Source: Flavobacterium dankookense (GTDB lineage Bacteria; Bacteroidota; Bacteroidia; Flavobacteriales; Flavobacteriaceae). From it: a DNA stretch of 64,000 nucleotides. The position numbers and the translations under genes are program-made. The stretch is taken from positions 310,001 to 374,000 of the forward strand of contig NZ_SNXR01000011.1 in NCBI RefSeq assembly GCF_004362665.1. The letters are read 5' to 3'. Shown in pieces: positions 33,526 to 42,806 of this stretch. Every line of letters starts with the position of its first letter. The stretch's first letter is position 1. The notes beneath the pieces were generated by a model, which made no database searches, was not told the DNA's origin, and saw only the letters and a program-made list of their open reading frames with translations.

Positions 33526-35745
33526 TTAATTTGTATAAACTCTCGTTACTTTGTCAACTCCATCTATTTTTCGGATGTTTTCGATGAGTTTTTTCAAAAT
33601 ATTGTTGTTGTTTACAATTACGGCTACTTGTCCGTTGAACATTCCTGCTTCTCCACTAAGCGAAATACTTTGAATGTTAACGTGCATTTGGTTGGATATT
33701 ACTTTAGTCAATTCGTTAGTTAGACCCAAAGTATCCATCCCAGTAATTTTTAAAAGCGCTTTAAATTCTTGTTGAGAGGAATCAATCCATTTAGCCGGCA
33801 TAATTCGATATGCATAGTTGGATTGTAATGTTATTGCATTTGGACAGTCTCTTTTATGAACTTTTATTCCTTCGTTGATGGTTATAAAACCAAAAACATC
33901 ATCACCAGGAATTGGATTACAACAGGAAGATAATTTATAATCGAGCTTGTCGTTTTCACTACCAAAAACAAGCATATCATAATTGTTGCTTAGTTCTGGT
34001 TTATTAATTTCTTCTTGATTTGAACTTGGTGAACGTTTAATTCTATTTTTAAAGAAATTGATAAAGGAGTTGTTCTTTTGAGCAGCAAAATCTTTTAGTT
34101 GTTGATTTTCAATTGAGCCAATCCCAACTCTATAAAATAAGTCTAAACTAGTTTTGAGTTTAAAGAAATTAACTAACTCGTTGATGACACTTTCATTTAA
34201 AGTGATTTTTAAATGTTTTAGTTTTCGGGTTAGTAATTCTCTTCCTTCTTCGGCTGTTTTTTTTGTATTTTCGTTGAGAACGTTTCTGATTTTATTTTTG
34301 GCTCTCGATGTGGTTACATAATCTAACCAGTTGATTGTAGGTTTTTGATTGGGCGAAGTGATAATTTCAATTTGGTCACCACTTTTAAGTTCATGATTTA
34401 ATGGAACTAATTTTCCATTAACCTTTGTACCGCGTGTTTTTACACCAATTTCGGAGTGAATGCTAAAAGCAAAATCGAGAGAAGTTGCGCCTTTTGGCAA
34501 TGATTTTATTTCGCCTTTTGGAGTGAAAACAAAAATTTCTTTGGCATACAAATTCATTTTGAAATCTTCTACAAAATCGACAGCATTTGTTTCCGAATTT
34601 TCTAGAGCTTCTTTTAATAAATTGAGCCAAACATCCAAACCACTTTCTTCGTTGGCACCATTTTTATATTTATAATGTGCAGCATATCCTTTTTCAGCAA
34701 TTTCATCCATTCGTTCACTACGAACTTGAATTTCTACCCATCGACCTTTTGGTCCCATAACTGTAATGTGCAACGCTTCATAACCTGTTGATTTTGGTGA
34801 AGATATCCAATCACGTAATCGACTTGGACTTGGACGATAATGATCAGTTACTACCGAATATATTTTCCAAGCAAGGAATTTTTCATCATGAAGGTTTGAT
34901 TTATAGATAATTCTGAGAGCAAATTTGTCATATACTTCATCAAAGGTTACATTTTGAGCCGCCATTTTTCTACGAATAGAATAGATGGATTTTGGTCTTC
35001 CTTTCATGGTGTATTCAACGCCTTCTTCGCTAAGTGATTTTTTTAAAACATCTGAAACCAAATTGATATAAGCATCTTGTTCTTCTTTAGTTTCTCTAAT
35101 TTTGCTTACTATTTCATTGTAAATATCTGGCTCCGTATATTTTAGACCTAAATCTTCGAGTTTGGTTTTGATGTTGTATAACCCCAATCGATGGGCTAAT
35201 GGTGCGTAAATGTAAAGTGTTTCGGAAGCGATTTTTACTTGCTTGTAATCGGGCATGGAATCCATAGTTTGCATATTGTGCAAACGATCGGCGATTTTAA
35301 TTAGAATTACACGAACATCATCATTGAGTGTCAACAACATTTTTCTGAAGTTTTCCGCTTGCATGGAAATGTTCATGTCTTTTTTGACTTGCGAAATTTT
35401 TGTCAATCCTTCAACCAAATGAGCAATTTTAGGATTAAAAATTTTTTCAATGTCTTCTATAGTCACATCGGTATCTTCGACTACATCGTGCATCAAAGCT
35501 GCTGCAATACTCGTTGCACCAAGTCCAATTTCGGAAGCGACAATTTTTGCCACACCAATAGGATGAAAAATATACGCTTCGCCTGATTTTCTTCGTTGGT
35601 CTTTGTGAGCATCAACGGCAACATCAAATGCTTTGCGAATCAGTTTTTTATCGTCATCAGTAAGTGTTTGATAACTTATGCGCAGTAATTCTTTGTATTC
35701 TCTTGCAATTGCTTTTTTTTCCTCTTCTAAATCTATCTCAATCAT
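33526..35745 (-). CDS. Bifunctional (p)ppGpp synthetase/hydrolase (RelA/SpoT)
   Basis: 739 residues from ATG at 35745; the frame opens two codons earlier on TTG. HD hydrolase domain with ALMHDVVEDTD at about 85-95, synthetase with YDKFALRIIYKS and STGYEALHITVMGPKGRW, TGS domain with FVFTPKGEIKSLPKGATSLD and a C-terminal ACT domain after the helical and zinc-finger-like region containing LSSCCNPIPGDD. The domain order is that of long RSH enzymes controlling the stringent response. Both catalytic sites look intact. Confidence 0.95.
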   Translation of the reverse strand: MIEIDLEEEKKAIAREYKELLRISYQTLTDDDKKLIRKAFDVAVDAHKDQRRKSGEAYIFHPIGVAKIVASEIGLGATSIAAALMHDVVEDTDVTIEDIEKIFNPKIAHLVEGLTKISQVKKDMNISMQAENFRKMLLTLNDDVRVILIKIADRLHNMQTMDSMPDYKQVKIASETLYIYAPLAHRLGLYNIKTKLEDLGLKYTEPDIYNEIVSKIRETKEEQDAYINLVSDVLKKSLSEEGVEYTMKGRPKSIYSIRRKMAAQNVTFDEVYDKFALRIIYKSNLHDEKFLAWKIYSVVTDHYRPSPSRLRDWISSPKSTGYEALHITVMGPKGRWVEIQVRSERMDEIAEKGYAAHYKYKNGANEESGLDVWLNLLKEALENSETNAVDFVEDFKMNLYAKEIFVFTPKGEIKSLPKGATSLDFAFSIHSEIGVKTRGTKVNGKLVPLNHELKSGDQIEIITSPNQKPTINWLDYVTTSRAKNKIRNVLNENTKKTAEEGRELLTRKLKHLKITLNESVINELVNFFKLKTSLDLFYRVGIGSIENQQLKDFAAQKNNSFINFFKNRIKRSPSSNQEEINKPELSNNYDMLVFGSENDKLDYKLSSCCNPIPGDDVFGFITINEGIKVHKRDCPNAITLQSNYAYRIMPAKWIDSSQQEFKALLKITGMDTLGLTNELTKVISNQMHVNIQSISLSGEAGMFNGQVAVIVNNNNILKKLIENIRKIDGVDKVTRVYTN

Positions 35746-35779
35746 AGCCAATAATTCTATCGACTAAAAATAAGAAAAA

Positions 35780-35809
35780 AAAAGATACGTTTTGCAGTAA
35801 AAATTACAA
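35780..35809 (-). promoter_or_regulatory. Promoter of the RelA/SpoT gene
   Basis: On the minus strand TTG (35807-35809), 19 bases, then TATCTTTT (35780-35787), one base off TAnnTTTG. It lies 35 bases before the ATG at 35745. Confidence 0.42.
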
Positions 35810-35844
35810 TTTTTTGATGAAAACGAAACATTCGAATTCTGTTT

Positions 35845-37386
35845 TTATTTTTGAACTCGGTTAAAATCTAAATCATGAAAGTCGTAACTAAAATCTGTTA
35901 AAGGTGAGATGGCTTTCATGGTAAAATGATTTACTTTTCCAGTTTTGTCTTCATCAAAGAAAATATGTGAGTCGGCATGAAAACTTCGGATATTCCATTT
36001 TACAACAAAGTTTTGGTCTTTGTATAAAAATATTTCTCCAGTTAATCGAGGCGAACGTTTAGAAGTGAAATATAATTTTCCTTTCTTTTCATAAATGGAA
36101 ATTTCGCCAAACCAATTATCTTGATAGGTTCCGATGTATTTTTGGAAATCGATTTTTGTTTTGGCTTTGAGGTTTTTATCAACTTGTGCCCAAACTTCAT
36201 CCGTAATTTTATCAGCGTTGTCTTCGGCTTGTTTTCTGTCTTGGGTTAAATTGGCCAAATGGTCAAATTTTTCTAGACCTAAATAACTGTCTTTAATTGT
36301 ATTTGAAATTACGTTAAATGCTGCACCACTTTGCTGGTTGGTCAAAACAATAATTCCTAATTTTTCGTTTGGAAACATAATGGTTTGTGTCACAATTCCG
36401 TCTAAACCGCCAGTATGTGAAACTTGTAAATGACCGTTGATATCCGTCAATTGCCAACCTAAACCATAGGTTTTAAAATTGGTTGTATAAGGATGACTTT
36501 TTCGGTTGGGTAAAATAGTTTGTGATGACCAAGTTTCCATAATTTGTTTCTCGCTGATGAGTTGCTTTCCGTCAAAATTTCCTTTGTTCATTTGAAAATT
36601 AAGCCATTGACTAATGTCGTTTACCGAAGCATACAAACCTGCTGCTGCGTCAAAAATTGTATTAGTATAGCGTTTTATTACTTCCAGTTTTCCATTGGTT
36701 GGAACGTGCGGAACAATTACATTTGTAGTGTCTTTTAGTCGGTTCCACGAAGCCGCGCTGTTTTTCATTCCGATAGGTTTCATAATACGTTCTTCCACAA
36801 AATCACACCACGATTTACCCGAAACTTTTTCAATTACTTCTCCAGCAATAACATACAATAAATTGTCGTAATCATATTTGGTTCTAAATCCTGAAACTGG
36901 TTTTAGATACTGAATGTTTTTTACAATGTCTTTGGGTGTAAAATCATGTCCATCAGGCCAAATCATCAAATCGCCAGCACCGAGTCCAAGTCCGCTTTTA
37001 TGGGTTAGCAAATCTCTGATTGTGAATTCATTGGTGACATAATCGTTATACATTTTGAAATCAGGCAAATATTTTATGACTTTATCATCCCAATTTATTT
37101 TTCCTTCGTCAACCAAAATTGCTAAAGCATTAGCAGTAAAAGCTTTACTGTTAGAAGCAATTCCGAATAACGTATTAGCATCCACTTTTTGCTTGGTATT
37201 AATATTCGAAACACCATAACCTTTGGCTAAAACCAGTTTTCCATCTTTGATAATTCCAACGGCAATTCCAGGAACATCAAACGCTTTCATGGTATTTTCG
37301 ACCAAAATATCTACTTCTTTTTCGGTGATTTGTGCGATACTACCAAAAGGTAAAAGTAGTAATGCTAGTAAAATTGAGTATTTCAT
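35845..37386 (-). CDS. Serine beta-lactamase-family hydrolase with C-terminal DUF3471-like domain
   Basis: 513 residues with a signal peptide (MKYSILLALLLLPFGSIAQ). Class C/PBP-like motifs: SNSK (SxxK) at about 82, a YDYDN loop (YxN) and HTGGLDG near the C-lobe. A C-terminal beta domain of about 90 residues, with YIGTYQDNWFGEISIYEKKG, fits DUF3471. Such enzymes are often peptidases or esterases on wall peptides rather than antibiotic resistance enzymes. It follows the RSH gene on the same strand but 93 bases away. Confidence 0.9.
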   Translation of the reverse strand: MKYSILLALLLLPFGSIAQITEKEVDILVENTMKAFDVPGIAVGIIKDGKLVLAKGYGVSNINTKQKVDANTLFGIASNSKAFTANALAILVDEGKINWDDKVIKYLPDFKMYNDYVTNEFTIRDLLTHKSGLGLGAGDLMIWPDGHDFTPKDIVKNIQYLKPVSGFRTKYDYDNLLYVIAGEVIEKVSGKSWCDFVEERIMKPIGMKNSAASWNRLKDTTNVIVPHVPTNGKLEVIKRYTNTIFDAAAGLYASVNDISQWLNFQMNKGNFDGKQLISEKQIMETWSSQTILPNRKSHPYTTNFKTYGLGWQLTDINGHLQVSHTGGLDGIVTQTIMFPNEKLGIIVLTNQQSGAAFNVISNTIKDSYLGLEKFDHLANLTQDRKQAEDNADKITDEVWAQVDKNLKAKTKIDFQKYIGTYQDNWFGEISIYEKKGKLYFTSKRSPRLTGEIFLYKDQNFVVKWNIRSFHADSHIFFDEDKTGKVNHFTMKAISPLTDFSYDFHDLDFNRVQK

Positions 37387-37410
37387 TATTCTTTTATTTG
37401 TAATTATTTT

Positions 37411-37441
37411 GCCCTTCGACTGCGCTCAGGGTGACAAAGTT
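37411..37441 (+). repeat. REP-like hairpin with GACAAAGTT tail, copy 1
   Basis: GCCCTTCGACTGCGCTCAGG then GTGACAAAGTT: CCCT pairs with AGGG around a 12-base loop. The tail GACAAAGTT recurs at 38221-38232 on the other side of the L,D-transpeptidase gene in the same orientation. From memory, this phrase recurs in many Bacteroidota genomes. Confidence 0.6.
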
Positions 37442-37477
37442 CGCGAAGATTTTTAATTTTTAATTACTGATTTTTAA

Positions 37478-38188
37478 TTATTCAAAGTTAGTGAGTTCCT
37501 TTGAAATTTCTTCGTATAAATCCTTTTCCCAAGAAATTGCTTCGATTTCTGGAAATGTTTTATTGGTTCTAAAATCGTGTGGTGCAATGATAATAGGGAA
37601 ATGCTTGTTTTTAGTTTTAGTGGCTAAAATAAAAATTTCCTCAATATTTTTGTCGCCAACCGGAATACAACCTATGGTTATTCTTTTTCCGTGTATCATA
37701 ATGTCGCCACCTAAATCGGTTCGTCCATCTAGTTTTGCTTTTTCTTTATCAAAGGCGTTCGGATAACTTACTTTAATTGAAAGATGGTATTTGCTGTTTG
37801 GGTTTAAATATTCCATTTGATAAATGCCTTCGGGAATTTGCTTATCACCGTTTTTAAGTTTCGGACCAATTTTTCCACTGAATGCTGTAAAAGGATATAT
37901 TTTTAGCAACTTCCAGCTTTCGGTTTTGTTTTTTCGAACTACAACTTCCAAAATTTGTTCTTTTTTGAAAGCAAGAATTGCCATTTCAAAATCAGTGCTG
38001 TCAATTTGAGTTTTTTCAAAAGCATTTTTTAGCGAAATTTCAACTTTTGAACCATATTTTTTAGCGATACTTTCTACAGATTGCTTTTCTTTTGATGAAA
38101 AAAATAAACTAATGATTTGGTTTCTTAATACGTAAAGAACCAAAAATAGTACAATTAGTAATATAAGATAAATCAGTTTCAATTTCAT
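37478..38188 (-). CDS. L,D-transpeptidase (YkuD) family protein
   Basis: 236 residues from ATG at 38188; the frame opens two codons earlier on a TTG. One N-terminal membrane anchor (LIYLILLIVLFLVLYVL). The YkuD core has IMIHGKRITIGCIPVGDKNI with the catalytic Cys in GCIP and the His in HGK. It cross-links or anchors peptidoglycan through L,D bonds, or cleaves such bonds. REP-like hairpins with the same tail flank the gene on both sides, so it may have moved as a unit. Confidence 0.88.
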   Translation of the reverse strand: MKLKLIYLILLIVLFLVLYVLRNQIISLFFSSKEKQSVESIAKKYGSKVEISLKNAFEKTQIDSTDFEMAILAFKKEQILEVVVRKNKTESWKLLKIYPFTAFSGKIGPKLKNGDKQIPEGIYQMEYLNPNSKYHLSIKVSYPNAFDKEKAKLDGRTDLGGDIMIHGKRITIGCIPVGDKNIEEIFILATKTKNKHFPIIIAPHDFRTNKTFPEIEAISWEKDLYEEISKELTNFE

Positions 38189-38200
38189 TGTCAATATTGA

Positions 38201-38232
38201 TGAGATTCCTCCTTCGTCGGAATGACAAAGTT
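38201..38232 (+). repeat. REP-like hairpin with GACAAAGTT tail, copy 2
   Basis: TGAGATTCCTCCTTCGTCGG then AATGACAAAGTT: TTCC pairs with GGAA around the CTTCG-rich loop. It shares the CTTCG core and GACAAAGTT tail with copy 1 at 37411-37441, in the same orientation, 12 bases upstream of the L,D-transpeptidase start. Confidence 0.58.
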
Positions 38233-38267
38233 TAAATTATTTTTAATTCTTAATTTCTAATTTTAAA

Positions 38268-39056
38268 TTACTTAAAATCCCGTTGTCTTTTTGCTTCAAA
38301 AAGTAAAATAGCTGCAGCAACCGAAACGTTCATACTGTCGATTTCGCCTTGCATTGGAATTATAATATTTTGGGTAGCTTTTTCTCGCCAAGGTTCAGTT
38401 AGTCCAGTTGCTTCGGTTCCAACGACTAAAGCCGTTGGTTTGGTGAAGTTTTGAGTATGATAGGATGTTGAATTTTGCAACGTTGCGCTATAAAAGTTGA
38501 TGTTATTTTGTTGTAAAAAAGCAATGATTTCTTCGGTAGAAGCGGTTGCAATTTGATTGGTGAACAAACAACCAACGCTGGAACGAACCATATTTGGATT
38601 ATACAAATCAGTTTTTGGATTGGCTATAATCACAGCATCAACTTTTGCCGCATCGCATGTTCGAAGCATTGCACCTATATTTCCCGGTTTTTCGATGCTT
38701 TCCATAACTAAAATCAATGGATTTTCGGGAAGTTGTAAGTCAAGAAGTTGATGAGATTTGGTTTTTGCAACGGCAATAATTCCTTCGGTTGTATCGCGAT
38801 AGGCGAGTTTTTGATAGACTTCTTTGGAGATTTCAATGGAATTTAAAGATTGAAAGATGGAAGGATTGAAAGATTTTTCGATGACTTCAAAACAAATTAA
38901 AATAGTTTCAATGTCATAATTTCCTTTGATAGCCAACTCAATTTCACGAATTCCTTCAATTAAAAATGTTCCCGATTGCTTTCGAGCTTTGGCTTTTTCT
39001 TGTAGTAAAACCAATGATTTTATGAAAGGATTTTGTGCTGAAGTGATTTGTTTCAA
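38268..39056 (-). CDS. SpoU/TrmH-family RNA 2'-O-methyltransferase
   Basis: 262 residues. N-terminal RNA-binding segment (QNPFIKSLVLLQEK), then the SPOUT core: MESIEKPGNIGAMLRTCDAA, MVRSSVGCLF, VVGTEATGLTEPW and IPMQGEIDSMNVSVAAAILL. It methylates a ribose in rRNA or tRNA; the site is unknown. The start codon is TTG, with no ATG upstream that keeps the family N-terminus. It is downstream of the DUF58 gene across an inverted repeat. Confidence 0.92.
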   Translation of the reverse strand: MKQITSAQNPFIKSLVLLQEKAKARKQSGTFLIEGIREIELAIKGNYDIETILICFEVIEKSFNPSIFQSLNSIEISKEVYQKLAYRDTTEGIIAVAKTKSHQLLDLQLPENPLILVMESIEKPGNIGAMLRTCDAAKVDAVIIANPKTDLYNPNMVRSSVGCLFTNQIATASTEEIIAFLQQNNINFYSATLQNSTSYHTQNFTKPTALVVGTEATGLTEPWREKATQNIIIPMQGEIDSMNVSVAAAILLFEAKRQRDFK

Positions 39057-39074
39057 AATAGTTGTTTTTAGATG

Positions 39075-39150
39075 CCAGTTGTCAGTTGTCTGTTTTCGGT
39101 TGCAATTATTTTAATAAACTTTTGATAACTGATAACGGATAACTGACAAC
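39075..39150. repeat. Inverted AACTGATAAC-word repeat
   Basis: The left arm CCAGTTGTCAGTTGTCTG (39075 on) and the right arm GATAACTGATAACGGATAAC (39124 on) are built from GTTGTC/AGTTATC words and pair imperfectly. It sits between the rRNA methyltransferase and DUF58 genes and is closely related to the repeat at 40494-40576 on the other side of DUF58. Confidence 0.72.
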
Positions 39151-39154
39151 TTTA

Positions 39155-40486
39155 TTATAAAATTCCTCTTGCTTTAATCTCTAAATACTTATTAATGGTA
39201 TCCAAAGTTAAGTTTTCCGGTTGGGTTAACACCGAATGAATACCATATTTTTTGAGTTCAGTAACGATGAGTTTTTTCTCGAAAATGAATTTTTCAGCAA
39301 TTACTTTATCATAAACTTCTTGGATTGTTTCGGTTTTTTTATTGGTGATTTGATACAATTCGGTATTTTGAAAAAAGACAACTACTAATAAATGACTTTT
39401 GGCAATTCCTTTCAAATAAGGCATTTGACGATGCAATCCATCCAGCGTTTCAAAATTGGTGTATAAAATAATCAAACTTCGTTGGTTGATGTTTTTCTTA
39501 ATATCTGCATACAATCGGGAATAATCGCTTTCGAAAAAATCAGTTTTTACGTTGTACAGATTTTCCAGAATTTTTTGCATTTGCGACGTTCGTTTTTCGG
39601 CTACGACACGATTATCCACTTTTTTGGAAAACGAAAACATTCCAGCTTTGTCTTGTTTTTTCAAAATTACATTCGACATTACCAGCGTTGCATTGATGGC
39701 ATAATCCAGCAAACTCATCCCGTTGAAAGGCATTTTCATTGTTCTGCCTTTGTCGATAACCATATAAATATTCTGTGATTTTTCGTCTTGAAACTGGTTA
39801 ACCATCAAACTATTTTTCTTGGCTGTAGCTTTCCAATTCAAGGTTCTGATGTCATCGCCAGGAACGTATTCTTTGATTTGTTCAAATTCCATAGTGTGAC
39901 CAATTCGACGAATTTTTTTCACACCATATTGGAATAGATTATTCGAAAACGCAATCAAATCGTATTTTCTCAATTGAATATACGATGGATAAGTTGGTAC
40001 CATTACATCCGAACAAAATTTATAGCGTTTAGAAATCAATTTCAAAGGAGAGGAAACATATACATTCAAACTTCCAAAACGATATTCGCCACGTTGTGTT
40101 GGTCTTAAATAGTATTGAAACTCGTCTTGAGAAGCCGTTTTTACTTTGCGTTTTAGTTCAAAATTTCGTTCTTGAAACTGTTCTGGAATTTCATCAATAA
40201 TTTTGACTTGTATTGGGAAAGTATAAAAGTTTTTTAGTGTTAAAACGATTGGATTTTCATCGCCATTCGATAATTTTTCGGGCATTGTTCTATCGGCATC
40301 AACTCCGTTTTTGGAGCTGAAAAGAATGATAATATCCAATACAAAAAACACCATTATTCCAAGCAAAATATACCAAGTTGCGTTGTAAAGCGATGGAAAC
40401 ATAAACGCCAAACAAAACAAAGCTACAATGCCAATTAGCAAGTAGAAAAAGAAGTTGTTGATATATAGTTTTTTGAAAAAGTTCAT
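39155..40486 (-). CDS. DUF58 domain protein
   Basis: 443 residues from ATG at 40486. The frame is open to a TTG at 40561, but those 25 residues are repeat-encoded junk (ITDNQQPITENRQPTTTK), so the start is MNFFKKLYINNFFFY. Two membrane segments at about 10-60, then a VWA-like domain with DDIRTLNWKATAKKNSLMV. It is usually a partner of MoxR ATPases in an uncharacterised membrane system. Inverted word repeats lie at both ends of the gene. Confidence 0.88.
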   Translation of the reverse strand: MNFFKKLYINNFFFYLLIGIVALFCLAFMFPSLYNATWYILLGIMVFFVLDIIILFSSKNGVDADRTMPEKLSNGDENPIVLTLKNFYTFPIQVKIIDEIPEQFQERNFELKRKVKTASQDEFQYYLRPTQRGEYRFGSLNVYVSSPLKLISKRYKFCSDVMVPTYPSYIQLRKYDLIAFSNNLFQYGVKKIRRIGHTMEFEQIKEYVPGDDIRTLNWKATAKKNSLMVNQFQDEKSQNIYMVIDKGRTMKMPFNGMSLLDYAINATLVMSNVILKKQDKAGMFSFSKKVDNRVVAEKRTSQMQKILENLYNVKTDFFESDYSRLYADIKKNINQRSLIILYTNFETLDGLHRQMPYLKGIAKSHLLVVVFFQNTELYQITNKKTETIQEVYDKVIAEKFIFEKKLIVTELKKYGIHSVLTQPENLTLDTINKYLEIKARGIL

Positions 40487-40493
40487 TTTTGTT

Positions 40494-40576
40494 GTTGTCG
40501 GTTGTCGGTTTTCAGTTATCGGTTGTTGGTTATCAGTTATATTATTTTTGGTAACTGACAACTGATAACCGACAAC
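40494..40576. repeat. Large inverted AACTGATAAC-word repeat
   Basis: The left arm (40494-40538) GTTGTCGGTTGTCGG, then TTTTCAGTTATCGG and related words pairs with the right arm (40553-40576) AACTGACAACTGATAACC, then GACAAC. A long partial stem forms between moxR (stop 40585) and DUF58 (start 40486). It is co-transcribed and could structure the mRNA between these genes. Confidence 0.8.
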
Positions 40577-40584
40577 TTTTTTAA

Positions 40585-41598
40585 CTATCTCGGAATTTCA
40601 ATACTTTCTATAATTTGTTTGATGATTTCAACGCTGGTTAAACCTTCCATTTCGCGTTCTGGAGTTACGATAACTCTATGTTGTAAAACTGGAATTGCCG
40701 CTTCTTTAATATCTTCTGGTGTAACAAAATCACGACCGCGAATGGCAGCAAAACCTTTGGCAGCATTCAAAATAGCAATCGAAGCTCTTGGCGATGCACC
40801 AAGATATAAAAACGCGTTTTCACGAGTGTTTACAACCAATTTTGCAATGTATTCCAGCAGGTTTGGTTCCACAATAATTTGTTTTACCAACGCTTGATAA
40901 TTCATAATATCCGAAGCAGAAAGAATGGCTTTGATGTGTTCTAATTTTCCAGTATTTTGAAGATTATGCTCTCGTTGAATGATACTGATTTCCTCGTCTA
41001 ACTTTGGATAATCAATGTTGATTTTGAAAATAAAACGATCCAATTGTGCTTCTGGTAAACGATACGTTCCTTCTTGTTCGATTGGATTTTGCGTAGCCAA
41101 AACGATAAACGGTTTGTCCAATTGAAATGAATGTCCATCGATAGTGATTTGGCGTTCTTCCATTACTTCAAACAACGCAGCTTGTGTTTTTGCTGGCGCA
41201 CGATTGATTTCGTCAATTAGAATTAAATTGGAAAAAATTGGTCCTTTTTTGAATTCAAATTCTGATTTTTTTAAGTCGAAAACCGAAGTTCCCAAAATAT
41301 CCGAAGGCATCAAATCGGGCGTGAATTGAATGCGACTAAAACCAACCGAAAGTGTTTTGGCAATAATCTTTGAAGTCATGGTTTTTGCAACACCTGGAAC
41401 GCCTTCAATTAAAACGTGTCCATTGGCTAAAATTGCCACTAACAATTGGTCAATCATTTTGTGTTGACCAACGATTACGGTTTCCATTTCGGCTTTTATT
41501 TTGTCAATACTTTCGCGAAGCGGTTCAAGGTTTAGTCGAGATTGAAAATTTAAATTTTCGTTACTTTCGATATTTTCTATGTTTTCAATATTTTCCAT
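40585..41598 (-). CDS. MoxR-family AAA+ ATPase
   Basis: 337 residues. Walker A EGVPGVAKT at about 63-71, Walker B LILIDEINRAPAKTQAALFE, sensor and Arg finger region PIEQEGTYRLPEAQLDRFIF and a C-terminal lid. It is thought to act as a chaperone for metal or VWA partners. Its stop is nine bases before the inverted repeat preceding DUF58, and its ATG overlaps the DUF4350 stop by one base. The operon partner set is DUF58 and DUF4350. Confidence 0.93.
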   Translation of the reverse strand: MENIENIENIESNENLNFQSRLNLEPLRESIDKIKAEMETVIVGQHKMIDQLLVAILANGHVLIEGVPGVAKTMTSKIIAKTLSVGFSRIQFTPDLMPSDILGTSVFDLKKSEFEFKKGPIFSNLILIDEINRAPAKTQAALFEVMEERQITIDGHSFQLDKPFIVLATQNPIEQEGTYRLPEAQLDRFIFKINIDYPKLDEEISIIQREHNLQNTGKLEHIKAILSASDIMNYQALVKQIIVEPNLLEYIAKLVVNTRENAFLYLGASPRASIAILNAAKGFAAIRGRDFVTPEDIKEAAIPVLQHRVIVTPEREMEGLTSVEIIKQIIESIEIPR

Positions 41599-42806
41599 TA
41601 GTTGATAATTTTTTCTATTGCATTATTGATTTCGATTAAATCACTTTCGATACTTTGATTGTAGCTTCGTCGCTGATAATTTATCAAATATACCAAGTGT
41701 TCAATATCTTTTAGGTCTTTACCTGTTTTTAATTGTAATTTTTTAATGAAATTTTCATCCAAATTTGATGTATCCATCAAATATTCGTTTCGAACTCTTT
41801 CGAGGAAATAAATAATTTTTTTGTCAATTATGTTTTGATGATTTCCTTCTTGATAATACAAATTACCAATGGTTTTGGTAAAATCAACAGTTGTATTGGG
41901 CAATGGTTTTATGATTGGAATAACGCGCTGTCTTCTTTTAGCGTTGAAAATCATGAAAATTACTATTCCAATTAAGAAAATATACCAAGCCCATTTTAAC
42001 GCTGGTTGGCTCAAAATATAACGCATTGGCGAATAGGATTGTACCAAACTCGATTGGTCTTTGACTAACCAATAGATGTCATCTTTTGGTAAATAGGACA
42101 ATACTTTTTCGGCATATTCCGCATTGTTGTCTTTTAATAAATGATAATTGGTAAACCCAACAGGTTGCAAATGAATGTAGAAAAATCCGTTACCAAAAGG
42201 TGTTTTGATAAAGTTGATTTGTTTCTCTTTTTCACTTCCTTGATAACCCAAAACCGAAGTTTTAAGTGTGTCGATTTTTGAGAAATGATAACTGTTTGCT
42301 CCTTTAGCTAAATTGTATTTCTGGTTACCCAAATTCGTGTTTACAAACCAACATTCTGTTTTGTTTTTTAAGTCGAAATTGGATTTAAAATCTAAACTTA
42401 ATTTTAAAGTGTCGATTAGCGTTTGAGGCAATTTTTCAACACTTAAAAACGCATTATTTCCTTCGGCGACATAGGTTAAAATTTCTTGAGTTGATTGTTC
42501 ATCAATTACATATTCGTCACAAATATTGAGAACTGTTCCTCTTTTATCATAAACATTTAAGGTATCATCGTCATAATAATTAGGTTCAAAAGCTTCGTAA
42601 AATGTTTGGCTAATTTTTTCGACCTTGCGGTCTTTTAATAGTGTTTTGTATTCTTCGTTAAAAACATACAGTCCAAACGGAATTTTATCTTTCAACAAAT
42701 AACTCGGCGACCAATCTATTGGTTTTGGTCGAACGGCATCAATATAGATTACGCCAACAATCAATATCAGCAAAAAGAAAACATATATTTTTAATGTTCT
42801 ACTCAT
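41598..42806 (-). CDS. DUF4350 domain membrane protein
   Basis: 402 residues. One membrane segment at about 5-24 and another at about 265-285 (YIFLIGIVIFMIF), between them a large periplasmic domain that begins PFGLYVFNEEYKTLL, and a cytoplasmic C-terminal helical tail (QRRSYNQSIESDLI). This layout fits DUF4350 proteins found next to MoxR genes in Bacteroidota. The stop overlaps the moxR ATG by one base and the start overlaps the DUF4129 gene by four. Function unknown. Confidence 0.82.
   Translation of the reverse strand: MSRTLKIYVFFLLILIVGVIYIDAVRPKPIDWSPSYLLKDKIPFGLYVFNEEYKTLLKDRKVEKISQTFYEAFEPNYYDDDTLNVYDKRGTVLNICDEYVIDEQSTQEILTYVAEGNNAFLSVEKLPQTLIDTLKLSLDFKSNFDLKNKTECWFVNTNLGNQKYNLAKGANSYHFSKIDTLKTSVLGYQGSEKEKQINFIKTPFGNGFFYIHLQPVGFTNYHLLKDNNAEYAEKVLSYLPKDDIYWLVKDQSSLVQSYSPMRYILSQPALKWAWYIFLIGIVIFMIFNAKRRQRVIPIIKPLPNTTVDFTKTIGNLYYQEGNHQNIIDKKIIYFLERVRNEYLMDTSNLDENFIKKLQLKTGKDLKDIEHLVYLINYQRRSYNQSIESDLIEINNAIEKIIN

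Noticed and set aside
40487..40561. N-terminal extension of the DUF58 protein by 25 residues
   Set aside because: It is encoded by the inverted word repeat, starts on TTG and precedes the clear MNFFKK start.
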